Below are positions 1 through 6,506 of a stretch of DNA of 7,433 bases, piece by piece (position 1 is the first letter of the stretch; every line of letters begins with the position of its first letter). The DNA is from Bacteroidetes bacterium 4572_112 (GTDB taxonomy: Bacteria > Bacteroidota > Bacteroidia > Bacteroidales > UBA1556): NCBI GenBank assembly GCA_002254285.1, contig NIUZ01000124.1:1-7433 (forward strand), written 5' to 3'. The notes under the pieces are model-generated. The model was not told the DNA's origin and did no database searches. It worked only from the letters and a program-made list of their open reading frames with translations. Made by a program: the position numbers and the translations under genes.

Positions 1-137
1 GTATTGTATGTAATTATTTTTCTTTTATCATTCAAGATTGAACCATTAATCGCTGTGATAGATGTATTATTGTTTTCATTTGGTGTAACTCTCTTAATAC
101 TAGCAATAGATACTAATAGTGTAAATAGTCTTTTCAT
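1..137 (-). CDS. Start of a possible exported protein (3' end outside window)
   Basis: An open frame starts at the ATG complementary to 135-137 and stays open for 45 codons to the window edge. The N-terminus (MKRLFTLLVSIASI) has two basic residues followed by a short hydrophobic stretch, like the beginning of a Sec signal peptide, but the hydrophobic core is short and runs straight into KRV without a clear cleavage site. The following residues are rich in Asn, Thr and Ser, as in many exported Bacteroidota proteins. A TAnnTTTG box at 183-190 and the terminator at 245-278 suggest it is its own transcription unit. I do not recognise a family; too little is visible to assign a function, and a chance frame is possible. 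Confidence 0.45.
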   Translation of the reverse strand, partial: MKRLFTLLVSIASIKRVTPNENNNTSITAINGSILNDKRKIITYN

Positions 138-182
138 TGTGTAAGGTTTAGTGTTAATTAATTACTGTGTTTTATGATGTTC

Positions 183-211
183 CAAATTTAGTAAAAATAA
201 GCTTTGAGTAA
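183..211 (-). promoter_or_regulatory. Candidate Bacteroidota-type promoter for the partial gene at 1-137
   Basis: On the minus strand, 190-183 reads TAAATTTG, a full match to the TAnnTTTG -7 element of Bacteroidota sigma-ABfr promoters. A TTTA lies 18 bases upstream, a partial match to the expected TTTG -33 element. Transcription would begin around 175-180, leaving a leader of roughly 40 bases before the ATG at 137. The box is short and expected by chance in AT-rich DNA; its placement between a terminator and a start codon is the main support. Confidence 0.35.
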
Positions 212-244
212 ATTATTTTGTTTTAAAGTTTTGAAATAAATGAA

Positions 245-278
245 AAATGGCGATAAATACAATTGTTTATCACCATTT
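245..278 (-). terminator. Intrinsic terminator-like hairpin after the BFD-like gene
   Basis: The arms 245-257 and 266-278 form a 13-bp stem around an 8-base loop. The only non-Watson-Crick position is C251/A272 on the plus strand, which becomes a G-U wobble in RNA made from the minus strand, so the hairpin is fully paired only in that direction. It starts 24 bases past the stop of the BFD-like gene and is followed on the minus strand by a U-rich stretch (UUUUU from 247-243, then UUUAUUU after a short break). Confidence 0.6.
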
Positions 279-301
279 AAAAATAAAGTTTTATAAAGAG
301 A

Positions 302-478
302 TTATTTTCTTTCTCTCTTTACAATCTCTTCTATATCATCAATACATGAGCCACAAGCGGTGCCTGCTGAAGTGATATCCATAATGTCTTGTACGTTTAC
401 CGCTCCTTTATTTTTTACTGCGTCTACTATTTCGTGCTCAGTAACTTGATTGCAATTGCAAATAATGTTATCTTACAT
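302..478 (-). pseudogene. BFD-like [2Fe-2S] protein with in-frame stop at codon 2
   Basis: Reading from the ATG at 478, the frame is ATG-TAA-GAT-AAC-ATT-ATT-TGC-AAT-TGC and then stays open to the TAA at 304-302. With the stop counted as codon 2, the 58-codon product has Cys at 7, 9, 42 and 45. This CNC ... CGSC arrangement (C-x-C, 32 residues, C-x2-C) is the hallmark of the BFD-like [2Fe-2S] domain found in bacterioferritin-associated ferredoxin and in the NirB family. The CNCNxVTExEIxxAV start and the TSAGTACGSC end are typical of stand-alone Bacteroidota members of about 55-65 residues. All four cluster ligands and the spacing are intact; only the second codon is wrong (a single G-to-T change from GAA would explain it). 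No ATG, GTG or TTG in frame lies between the stop and Cys7. It is recently broken, misread by sequencing, or started at an unusual codon such as ATT. It lies 91 bases downstream of the FAD dehydrogenase and could serve as its electron partner (inference). Confidence 0.75.
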
Positions 479-568
479 ATTTCTATTTAATTTTCTATAT
501 TTAATATTGTAAAAATAGGTCTTATTATTCTAAATGATTATTATAATATTATAATTTTTATCATATTA

Positions 569-2110
569 TTATTTACCAATTATTTCAGCAATTCTAACTC
601 CATCCACAGCTGCCGAAACTATTCCTCCAGCATAGCCAGCACCTTCGCCAGCAGGGTAGAGACCTTTAATTTGAACGTGCTCTAGTGTTTCTTTATCTCT
701 AGGGATTCGCAGTGGTGATGATGTGCGACTTTCTGCACCAATTATTACAGCATCATTAGTAAGGTAGCCTTGCATTTTTTTATCAAAAGCTTTAAATCCC
801 TCTTGCAGTCTGTGGCGTAAATGCTGGGGAAGCCATTTGTGCATTGGCGATGAAATAATACCCGGATGATATGATGTTGATGGTAGATTACTTGATTTTC
901 GACCTTTTACAAAATCAACCAATCTTTGTGCAGGAGCAATTTGTCCTTCGCCACCTTTTTCAAAAGTAAGTTCTTCAAAATATTCTTGAAATTTGATTCC
1001 AGCCATTATTCCATATTCTTCAAAATCTTGCAAATCTTCCAAGCGAATTTCAACCACCATTCCTGAGTTTGCATATTTTGAATTTCTGCTTGATGGCGAC
1101 ATGCCATTTACCACCAACTGATTGTCAGCTGTAGCAGCAGGTACTATAAAACCACCGGGGCACATGCAGAAAGAATAAACACCTCTGTCGTTTATCTGAG
1201 TTACTAAACTATAGGCTGCGGCAGGCAAATAATCATCGCGCAACTCGCAGTGGTACTGAATGCTATCGATAGTTTCTTGAGGGTGCTCTACTCGCACACC
1301 CATGGCAAAAGGCTTGGCCTCAAGCTCAATTCCTTGCTTATTTAATTGCTCGTATATGTCTCTGGCAGAATGACCTGTGGCAAGGATTACTTTCTTTGCC
1401 ACAAATTCTTTTCCTTGGGCTTTTACGCCTTTTATTTTGTTGTTTTCAATAATAAACTCATCTACTCGGGTATTGAAATGAACTTCGCCACCATTGCTGA
1501 TTATTGTTTCTCTAATATTCTGTATTATGCCTGGTAACTTGTTTGTTCCAATATGTGGGTGTGCATCTACGCCAATATTTTGCTCAGCACCATGGTGAAT
1601 AAGCATATCTAATACCGTGCGTACATTTCCTCTTTTCTTGCTACGAGTATATAACTTGCCATCCGAAAAAGTTCCAGCACCACCTTCTCCAAAAGCGTAA
1701 TTGCTATCAGGATTGATGATACTTTCTCTATTAATTTTTGCAATATCGAGTCTTCGCTCTTTTACAGCATTACCACGCTCAATTATTATTGGCTTATAGT
1801 TAAGTTCAATAAGTCTTAGCGCAGCAAAAAGTCCCGCAGGACCACTTCCTACTATTATTACAGCTTCGGATTTTGAAACATCTTTAAACTGTGGTTCAAA
1901 AACCTCTTCATTAGCCTCTTCGTTAACATAAGCGCGAACATATACATTCATTCTTACGCTTCTATTACGAGCATCTATTGATTTTTTAAGTACTTTTAAA
2001 TCGGTTAGCTCATCAGCATTGATTCGTAATTTACCAATGGTTTTTTTACGAATAGCATCAATGTCTGCAGCCTCTTTTGGACTTAGTAATAACGAAAGTT
2101 CTTTTTGCAT
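569..2110 (-). CDS. FAD-dependent dehydrogenase, COG2509 type (NAD(P)/FAD oxidoreductase)
   Basis: A 513-residue flavoprotein of the family of uncharacterised FAD-dependent dehydrogenases. I use the ATG at 2110; a TTG eight codons upstream is also in frame but is less likely and would overlap the candidate promoter box. An N-terminal domain (about residues 1-78) with the family pattern LKKSIDARN precedes the dinucleotide-binding fold. Visible motifs: GSGPAG (88-93) for FAD ADP binding; FGEGGAGTFSDGKL (140-153); CPGG (317-320); the NGMSPSSRNSKYANSG segment (335-350); GAESRTSSPLRIPRD (458-472); and the C-terminal GLYPAGEGAGYAGGI (483-497), which closes the flavin site. The length is normal for the family and no motif is missing. 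No signal peptide or membrane segment, so cytoplasmic. The physiological substrate of this family is not established to my knowledge. It follows aroE after a 77-base gap and precedes the BFD-like protein gene. Confidence 0.88.
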   Translation of the reverse strand: MQKELSLLLSPKEAADIDAIRKKTIGKLRINADELTDLKVLKKSIDARNRSVRMNVYVRAYVNEEANEEVFEPQFKDVSKSEAVIIVGSGPAGLFAALRLIELNYKPIIIERGNAVKERRLDIAKINRESIINPDSNYAFGEGGAGTFSDGKLYTRSKKRGNVRTVLDMLIHHGAEQNIGVDAHPHIGTNKLPGIIQNIRETIISNGGEVHFNTRVDEFIIENNKIKGVKAQGKEFVAKKVILATGHSARDIYEQLNKQGIELEAKPFAMGVRVEHPQETIDSIQYHCELRDDYLPAAAYSLVTQINDRGVYSFCMCPGGFIVPAATADNQLVVNGMSPSSRNSKYANSGMVVEIRLEDLQDFEEYGIMAGIKFQEYFEELTFEKGGEGQIAPAQRLVDFVKGRKSSNLPSTSYHPGIISSPMHKWLPQHLRHRLQEGFKAFDKKMQGYLTNDAVIIGAESRTSSPLRIPRDKETLEHVQIKGLYPAGEGAGYAGGIVSAAVDGVRIAEIIGK

Positions 2111-2131
2111 AATTATTTTATTTATAGGGTG

Positions 2132-2139
2132 CAAAAATA
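2132..2139 (-). promoter_or_regulatory. Candidate -7 box (TAnnTTTG) upstream of the FAD dehydrogenase
   Basis: The minus strand reads TATTTTTG here, 21 bases before the ATG at 2110, in the short gap after aroE. It would give a leader of about 15 bases and favours the ATG over the upstream TTG start, whose codon overlaps the box. No TTTG -33 element is visible at the expected distance, so this is a weak call. Confidence 0.3.
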
Positions 2140-2187
2140 ACCATTAATAACTCAGTATTAAGAATTAATTAAGCTCACATTTCACTA

Positions 2188-2922
2188 TTAACTATTAAAA
2201 ATCTCCCAAGCTTTATCAGCCTGTAATTCCAACATATACATCCCATTTTCAGTTTCAGCACCTTGTGCATCTGCACGTTTTAAGAACTCACTTTGCTCAG
2301 GGTTATAAATCAGGTCGAAAGCAAGTTGTACTCTAGTTATTGCATTATATGGAATATCGGGGCATTCGTCCACATTTGGCCACATACCCACAGGTGTTGT
2401 ATTAATAATTACACTGGTATCACTTATAATATCTTCGTTAATTTCTTTCCAATCAACATCATATTTGCCTCGTGGATTTCTAGCATAAATAGTATAATCC
2501 AAAGATAGCTCGTCCAATGCTGCAGCCACAGCTTTTGACGCACCACCATTACCAAGAATTATCACTTTATAATAGTCCATAATCATTACCGAAAGAAATG
2601 CTTCCAGGAAACCTTCTTTATCAGTATTATAACCAATTAATTTACCGTTTTCTACCTTTATGCAATTACAGGCGTCAGTATCTTTTACACTTTCGTCAAG
2701 CTCATCAAGAAAAGGGATTACACTTTCTTTATAAGGTAAAGTTATGTTCAAACCCTCAATCTCAGGATTGCTTTGCAATAGAGTTTTTATGTCCTCAATT
2801 TTCTCAAGCTCATAAAGGTCGTATGTGCAATCTGTAATATTTTCGTCCTTGAATTTAGTCTCAAAATATTTCTTTGAAAACGAATGCTTCAAAGTTTTTC
2901 CTATTAGTCCGTATTTTTTCAT
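2188..2922 (-). CDS. aroE: Shikimate 5-dehydrogenase
   Basis: NADP-dependent reduction of 3-dehydroshikimate to shikimate in the chorismate/aromatic amino acid pathway; cytoplasmic. The 244-residue product carries all diagnostic sites: the shikimate-binding HSFS (13-16); NITLPYK (59-65) with catalytic Lys65; Asn86; NTD (99-101) with the catalytic Asp101; the nucleotide-binding loop GNGGASKA (124-131); ARNPR (147-151), whose arginines fit NADP phosphate binding; NTTPVGM (174-180); DLIYNP (203-208); and the C-terminal NGMYMLELQADKAWEIF (226-242). It is shorter than the E. coli enzyme (about 270) because of a compact C-terminus, without loss of motifs. The ATG at 2922 has an A-rich leader without a Shine-Dalgarno. 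The 80 bases upstream contain a palindromic repeat element rather than an obvious promoter. No other aro genes are nearby. Confidence 0.95.
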   Translation of the reverse strand: MKKYGLIGKTLKHSFSKKYFETKFKDENITDCTYDLYELEKIEDIKTLLQSNPEIEGLNITLPYKESVIPFLDELDESVKDTDACNCIKVENGKLIGYNTDKEGFLEAFLSVMIMDYYKVIILGNGGASKAVAAALDELSLDYTIYARNPRGKYDVDWKEINEDIISDTSVIINTTPVGMWPNVDECPDIPYNAITRVQLAFDLIYNPEQSEFLKRADAQGAETENGMYMLELQADKAWEIFNS

Positions 2923-2941
2923 TGTAGTTATTTTTATTATC

Positions 2942-3001
2942 CTTTATCCTTCCGATTACTATCGGGGTCCTATATCCCTGCCGGCAGGCAGGCTTTATCC
3001 T
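2942..3001. repeat. Short palindromic repeat element between esterase and aroE, with 9-base flanking repeats
   Basis: A 60-base GC-rich island. CTTTATCCT occurs at 2942-2950 and again at 2993-3001. Between them are two hairpins: CCGAT/ATCGG (2952-2956 and 2961-2965, loop TACT) and the perfect 12-base palindrome CCTGCCGGCAGG (2977-2988) extended by CAGG to 2992. The second hairpin belongs to the same family as the two hairpins at 6469-6494 and 6533-6552. It begins 1 base after the esterase stop codon and ends 19 bases before the aroE start. It may help to terminate the esterase transcript, but there is no T-tract. I infer that it is a dispersed non-coding repeat of the host genome. Confidence 0.7.
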
Positions 3002-3002
3002 C

Positions 3003-3815
3003 TTACTTAAGATATATTTTATTAAAAAATTCAAAATGCCAAGCGATACTTTCTTTCCAATACATTCGGTTATGTCTGCCAGGAGAGCTAAAGTAAAAAG
3101 CTTTTATATATAATGAGTCACATTTTTCTTTGAAAGCTTTATTAGCCTCATAAAGATGATCTTTGTTTCCGCAATCAAATATGATTGGCTTATTCTCAAA
3201 TTTTATATTGTCCAATAAGTTTATTGCAGAATTATTATCAAATACATCTTTATTAGTATCATATTCACCAAGGCAATTGCTAAGGCTACTATATTTTAAT
3301 CCTGAGGCATTTAGATCAAGAACTCCGCTAGTACTTCCTGCAGAAGCAAAAAGTTGAGGATGTCGTAGAAATAAATACATTGCGCCATGTCCGCCCATAC
3401 TTAGGCCGGTAATGAAAACACCATTTGTATCAATGCTAAAGTTTTCTTTCAAATAGGGTAGGTAATCTTTTATGAAAAAGCTCTCAAATTGGGATTCTTT
3501 TTTCTTAGGACTATTCAAATACCAACTTTCTTTACCTCCATCGGGGCAAACAATTATACAATTGTATTTGTTTGCAAGCTGTTGCAAATTCGTAACATTA
3601 TTCCATTGCTTATAATCACCACCATAGCCGTGTAGCATTATTACAATTGGCGTTTTCTGTATTGTAAAAGTCTGCCTTTGCTTTGGATAAAACACATATG
3701 AAGTGTCAGCATTAGCCAAATATTTTGTTTTTACAATAAATATATCCTGTGCTTGGACAAAGAAATTACTTATTAATAAAGCTAGTGTAAAAAATGTAAT
3801 TGTGATATGTTTCAT
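3003..3815 (-). CDS. Exported alpha/beta-hydrolase esterase (putative esterase / EstD-like family)
   Basis: A 270-residue protein with a signal peptide (hydrophobic residues 5-20, likely cleavage after VQAQ at 20-23), so it probably acts in the periplasm, at the outer membrane or outside the cell. It shows the alpha/beta-hydrolase fold of the putative-esterase family (Pfam PF00756), which includes tributyrin and acetyl-xylan esterases and the antigen-85 mycolyltransferases. Key elements: HGYGG (62-66) at the oxyanion hole, GLSMGG (137-142) with nucleophile Ser139, Asp219 in CGNKDHLY, and His248 in PGRHNRMYW; the catalytic triad is therefore complete. Length is normal for single-domain members; there is no carbohydrate-binding module and no C-terminal sorting domain. 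The start lies 38 bases after the SDR stop, which suggests cotranscription. The natural substrate (a carboxylic ester, possibly on polysaccharide) cannot be told from the sequence. Confidence 0.88.
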   Translation of the reverse strand: MKHITITFFTLALLISNFFVQAQDIFIVKTKYLANADTSYVFYPKQRQTFTIQKTPIVIMLHGYGGDYKQWNNVTNLQQLANKYNCIIVCPDGGKESWYLNSPKKKESQFESFFIKDYLPYLKENFSIDTNGVFITGLSMGGHGAMYLFLRHPQLFASAGSTSGVLDLNASGLKYSSLSNCLGEYDTNKDVFDNNSAINLLDNIKFENKPIIFDCGNKDHLYEANKAFKEKCDSLYIKAFYFSSPGRHNRMYWKESIAWHFEFFNKIYLK

Positions 3816-3853
3816 TCTAATTGAATGTTTGATTGTGTTTGTTTTAAGACGAA

Positions 3854-4651
3854 CTAGGTGGCACTAACTCTATTTGCCATAAAATAGAATAAGCGTGGTA
3901 GCCATCGTCTAATGTGCACCATAATAAGCTCTTTGCCTCCAACAAGGATTTCCTTCTTCTCTTTCAATATTCCTTTGATTATGATTTCTGAAGCTCTTTC
4001 AACTCCCATGCTATTAGCCTGTCCTTCGTCAAGTATGCCATGCTTTGTGCCATCTTTTGTAAGTGCGTTATTAGATATAGATGTGTTTATTCTGCCAGGA
4101 ATTATCATACTCACTTTTATATTATTGCTTACATTTTCGGCTCTTAGACTTTCAAAAAAACCATGCAAAGCTTGCTTAGAAGCACTATATGCTGAGCGAA
4201 GAGGAAATCCAAACTTGCCAACAACACTACTTACTGCACAAATATGACCACTCTGCTGCTTTATCATAATCGGAAGTACAGCTTTTGTAAGCGCTACAGT
4301 ACCAAAAAAATTGGTTTCCATAATGCGTCTGTCAATATCAATACTTGTTTCAGAAACCAATGATCGCTGACTTATTCCGCCATTATTTATTAAGAAATCA
4401 ATTCGGTTAAATTTTTGCAGAACTTCTGCAATAAAATTGTGTGTATTATCCATTTTCTCCAAATCTAAAGGAAGGATAAGATAATTATTGTCAATAGCAT
4501 TTGCAGCTTTAACAACCTCTTTAAGTTTATCTTCGTTTCGTGACGATAGAATTACTTTTCCACCATTTTTCAAAACAAATAAAGCTATTCCTTTTCCAAT
4601 TCCAGAGCTAGCTCCGGTAATCCACCATACTGTGTTCTTTATTGATTTCAT
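3854..4651 (-). CDS. Classical short-chain dehydrogenase/reductase (SDR family)
   Basis: A 265-residue NAD(P)-dependent oxidoreductase of the classical SDR type. It has the cofactor motif TGASSGIG (12-19), SSR (36-38) after the second strand (favouring NADP), D63 in PLDLE, NNGG in place of the more common NNAG (89-92), and the full catalytic set Asn114, Ser142, Tyr155 and Lys159 (YSASK). The order and length resemble the 11-beta-HSD1-like/DHRS7-like branch, which reduces ketones of lipids or steroids in other organisms. The substrate here is unknown. The C-terminus RRWLPRLFYFMANR (248-261) is basic and hydrophobic and might touch the membrane (inference). No signal peptide. It lies after the carbonic anhydrase terminator and just ahead of the esterase, so it is probably the first gene of a two-gene unit. 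Confidence 0.9.
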   Translation of the reverse strand: MKSIKNTVWWITGASSGIGKGIALFVLKNGGKVILSSRNEDKLKEVVKAANAIDNNYLILPLDLEKMDNTHNFIAEVLQKFNRIDFLINNGGISQRSLVSETSIDIDRRIMETNFFGTVALTKAVLPIMIKQQSGHICAVSSVVGKFGFPLRSAYSASKQALHGFFESLRAENVSNNIKVSMIIPGRINTSISNNALTKDGTKHGILDEGQANSMGVERASEIIIKGILKEKKEILVGGKELIMVHIRRWLPRLFYFMANRVSAT

Positions 4652-4656
4652 AACTA

Positions 4657-4664
4657 CAAATATA
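4657..4664 (-). promoter_or_regulatory. Candidate -7 box (TAnnTTTG) at the SDR start
   Basis: The minus strand reads TATATTTG, a full match to the Bacteroidota -7 consensus, ending only 6 bases before the SDR start codon at 4651. Transcription from it would begin at or very near the ATG and give an almost leaderless mRNA. No well-spaced TTTG -33 partner is visible. It lies downstream of the hairpin terminator at 4734-4767, where a new promoter is expected. Confidence 0.3.
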
Positions 4665-4733
4665 GATATTTATATAGATTGTTTGCTTGCAATTTTTAAT
4701 TTGTTTTAAGCTTAATAAATAGCTACAAAAGAG

Positions 4734-4767
4734 AAACACACTTTAAATTTATTTTTAAAGTGTGTTT
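4734..4767 (-). terminator. Strong intrinsic terminator after carbonic anhydrase
   Basis: A perfect 14-bp inverted repeat, AAACACACTTTAAA (4734-4747) with its complement at 4754-4767, around the 6-base loop TTTATT. It starts 26 bases downstream of the carbonic anhydrase stop. On the minus strand the stem runs into UUUCUCUUUU, a good U-rich tail. On the plus strand it is followed by TATAATCTT, less convincing, and no plus-strand gene is present. It separates the SulP/carbonic anhydrase unit from the SDR/esterase unit. Confidence 0.75.
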
Positions 4768-4793
4768 TATAATCTTATTGAATAAAATGTTTT

Positions 4794-5441
4794 CTAACAA
4801 AAATGAACAGCTCCAGTAGAGTGATCATATACTGCTCCAGCAATAATTATTTTGCCTTCTTCTTCAAGATTTCGGAGAATTGGACTTTGATTGCGGATAT
4901 CATTGATTGATTGCTCAACATTTTTATATGAAACAAGGTCTACAAATTTAAGATTCTTGGCAGTACGCTCAAATCCTTCTTCTGTTTTTACTCTTTCTGC
5001 GGCCAATTGTATATGTCGTAATGATGGGCTTAGGTTATCAAGCACAACATTATCAATAGCACCTTTTACAGCTCCACATGATGTGTGACCAAGTACTAAA
5101 ACTAATTTTGAGCCACTAACGGCACAAGCATATTCCATGCTTCCCAATATATCCTGATTGATAATATTACCTGCAATACGTGCAATAAATAAATCGCCAA
5201 TTCCTTGGTCAAAAAGTATTGATGGCTCTACTCTAGAGTCGATACAACCAAGTACAATTGCAAAAGGGTGCTGAGAGTCAATAGTCTCTCGAATATGCCA
5301 TTCGTGCTCACGCTCAATCATGTCCTTTTGTACAAAACGATCATTTCCTTCTTTCATCATTTGTAAGGCCATATCAGGTGTAATAGTAGAGAGCAACTCT
5401 TTACTTTTTACTTGTTTACTTAATTCTTGTGTGTTTGGCAT
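4794..5441 (-). CDS. Beta-class carbonic anhydrase
   Basis: Reversible hydration of CO2 to bicarbonate by a zinc enzyme; no signal peptide, so cytoplasmic. The 215-residue protein has the beta-class zinc site: Cys66 in GCIDSR (65-70), His119 and Cys122 in GHTSCGAV (118-125), with the Asp68-Arg70 dyad that controls zinc access. The helix SMEYACAV (101-108) and the C-terminal YDHSTGAVHF (205-214 region) are also typical. Length is normal and no ligand is missing. It starts 68 bases downstream of the SulP fragment, an arrangement common in bacteria where a SulP transporter brings bicarbonate into the cell and the enzyme interconverts it with CO2. The SulP gene here looks truncated, so the enzyme may now work alone, supplying bicarbonate for carboxylases. 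The leader is A-rich without a Shine-Dalgarno, and no clear promoter is seen in the gap. Confidence 0.95.
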   Translation of the reverse strand: MPNTQELSKQVKSKELLSTITPDMALQMMKEGNDRFVQKDMIEREHEWHIRETIDSQHPFAIVLGCIDSRVEPSILFDQGIGDLFIARIAGNIINQDILGSMEYACAVSGSKLVLVLGHTSCGAVKGAIDNVVLDNLSPSLRHIQLAAERVKTEEGFERTAKNLKFVDLVSYKNVEQSINDIRNQSPILRNLEEEGKIIIAGAVYDHSTGAVHFC

Positions 5442-5509
5442 ATATTTGTGTTTTATATTTAACTATTTTGTTTTGCGAATATACTAATATTTATTAGGAT
5501 ATAATTGGC

Positions 5510-6430
5510 TTAAATATTATTTTTAAGCCAATTTTCGCATTGATTTATTGCCAAACAGTTTTCCTCAGGAACAAGGTCTGGCACAATACTAATATGACGG
5601 AACATATCCTCTGCTTGGCCATATAAGCCAGTAAGCACAATAGAAGTTCCTTTTTGTTTAAGATCCAATAAAGTGTCTTCCATTGCATAAAGTCCACTTT
5701 GATCAACATAAGGTACTTTATCCATTCTTATTATCACCACCTTGGCATCTGGTATAGATTTCATAATATCTTGAAATCCTGCAGCAGCACCAAAAAATAA
5801 AGGTCCATTGATATGCTTAATAAAAATTTGTAATGAAGAAAGAACCATTCCTACTGCCACAGCAATAAGCAAGTCAACAAAGACTGTAAGTAATAGAACC
5901 AATACCATTATTACAGCATCACTTTTAGGGATGCTACGCATATGCTTAATTCCTTTATAATCAATAATGCCAATTCCTACTGTAATAAGTATTCCTGCGA
6001 GTACAGCATTTGGTACGTGACCAACTAAAGTGCCCAATCCCAATAGAATAGCTAATAATAATATACCAGCCATAACACCAGAAAGTCTATTCTTTCCGCC
6101 AGAATTTATATTAATTACAGTACGCATTGTAGCTCCAGCTCCAGGAAGTCCACCTAATAAACCAGCACCAATATTACCAATTCCTTGGCCAATAAGTTCT
6201 CTGTTACTATCGTGTTTTTCTTTAGTCATATTGTCGGCTACAACAGATGTTAGTAGCGAGTCTATTGCTCCTAAAGCAGCAAGTGTAATAGCGTATTCAA
6301 ATGCTTTTACAATCATACTAAAGTCGGAGAATACTGTTATGAATTCTAAATGTAATTTAGGTAAACCTGTTGGCAATGGACCGTCAGAGATTATTCTAGT
6401 AAATAAACTAGGGTCTATAATAAAACGCAT
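5510..6430 (-). CDS. SulP-family anion (probably bicarbonate) transporter, C-terminal half with STAS domain; 5'-truncated
   Basis: A 306-residue open frame covering only the second half of a SulP permease; intact bacterial members are usually well over 500 residues. It begins in the linker before the later membrane helices (GPLPTGLPKL, 17-26), then has the family signature VVADNMT...HDSNRELIGQGIGN (63-86), PGAGATMRT (96-104), several hydrophobic helices between about 115 and 205, and a cytoplasmic STAS domain from about 208 to 300 (PYVDQSGLYAMED, 240-252). The DSLLTSVVADNMT/HDSN version of the signature resembles BicA-like bicarbonate transporters, and the adjacent carbonic anhydrase agrees. 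The N-terminal helices, which contribute half of the transport core, are absent. In-frame codons upstream of the ATG read LLLATSKI and could be residual SulP sequence, then hit TGA at 6460-6458, just before the palindromic repeats. Most likely a non-functional remnant; an assembly error at the repeat is the main alternative. Confidence 0.85.
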   Translation of the reverse strand: MRFIIDPSLFTRIISDGPLPTGLPKLHLEFITVFSDFSMIVKAFEYAITLAALGAIDSLLTSVVADNMTKEKHDSNRELIGQGIGNIGAGLLGGLPGAGATMRTVININSGGKNRLSGVMAGILLLAILLGLGTLVGHVPNAVLAGILITVGIGIIDYKGIKHMRSIPKSDAVIMVLVLLLTVFVDLLIAVAVGMVLSSLQIFIKHINGPLFFGAAAGFQDIMKSIPDAKVVIIRMDKVPYVDQSGLYAMEDTLLDLKQKGTSIVLTGLYGQAEDMFRHISIVPDLVPEENCLAINQCENWLKNNI

Positions 6431-6468
6431 TATTTTTGAGGTGGCTAATAATAAATGTCAAGAACGAG

Positions 6469-6494
6469 CCTGCCTGGCTACGCAGTCAGACAGG
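6469..6494. repeat. GC-rich palindromic repeat, copy with 10-base loop
   Basis: Arms CCTGCCTG (6469-6476) and CAGACAGG (6487-6494) around a 10-base loop. Position 5 of the arm is C opposite A on the plus strand, which is a G-U pair in minus-strand RNA. The pairing can be extended by AG/CT outside the arms with one bulged G. The arms are identical to those at 6533-6552. No T-tract follows on either strand, so it is not a standard terminator. Confidence 0.65.
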
Positions 6495-6506
6495 GCTTGC
6501 GAAGTC

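Noticed and set aside
240..296. Plus-strand 18-codon frame starting ATGAAAAATGGC
   Set aside because: It lies across the terminator hairpin of the minus-strand gene, is very short and has no recognisable features.
540..555. Perfect 16-base A/T palindrome just after the FAD dehydrogenase stop
   Set aside because: It has no loop-forming spacer and no G/C pairs, so it would not make a stable terminator; such palindromes are common in AT-rich gaps.
569..2134. FAD dehydrogenase start at the TTG at 2134
   Set aside because: It adds eight residues (LHPINKII) that do not look like part of the domain, and it overlaps the TATTTTTG promoter-like box; the ATG at 2110 is the simpler start.
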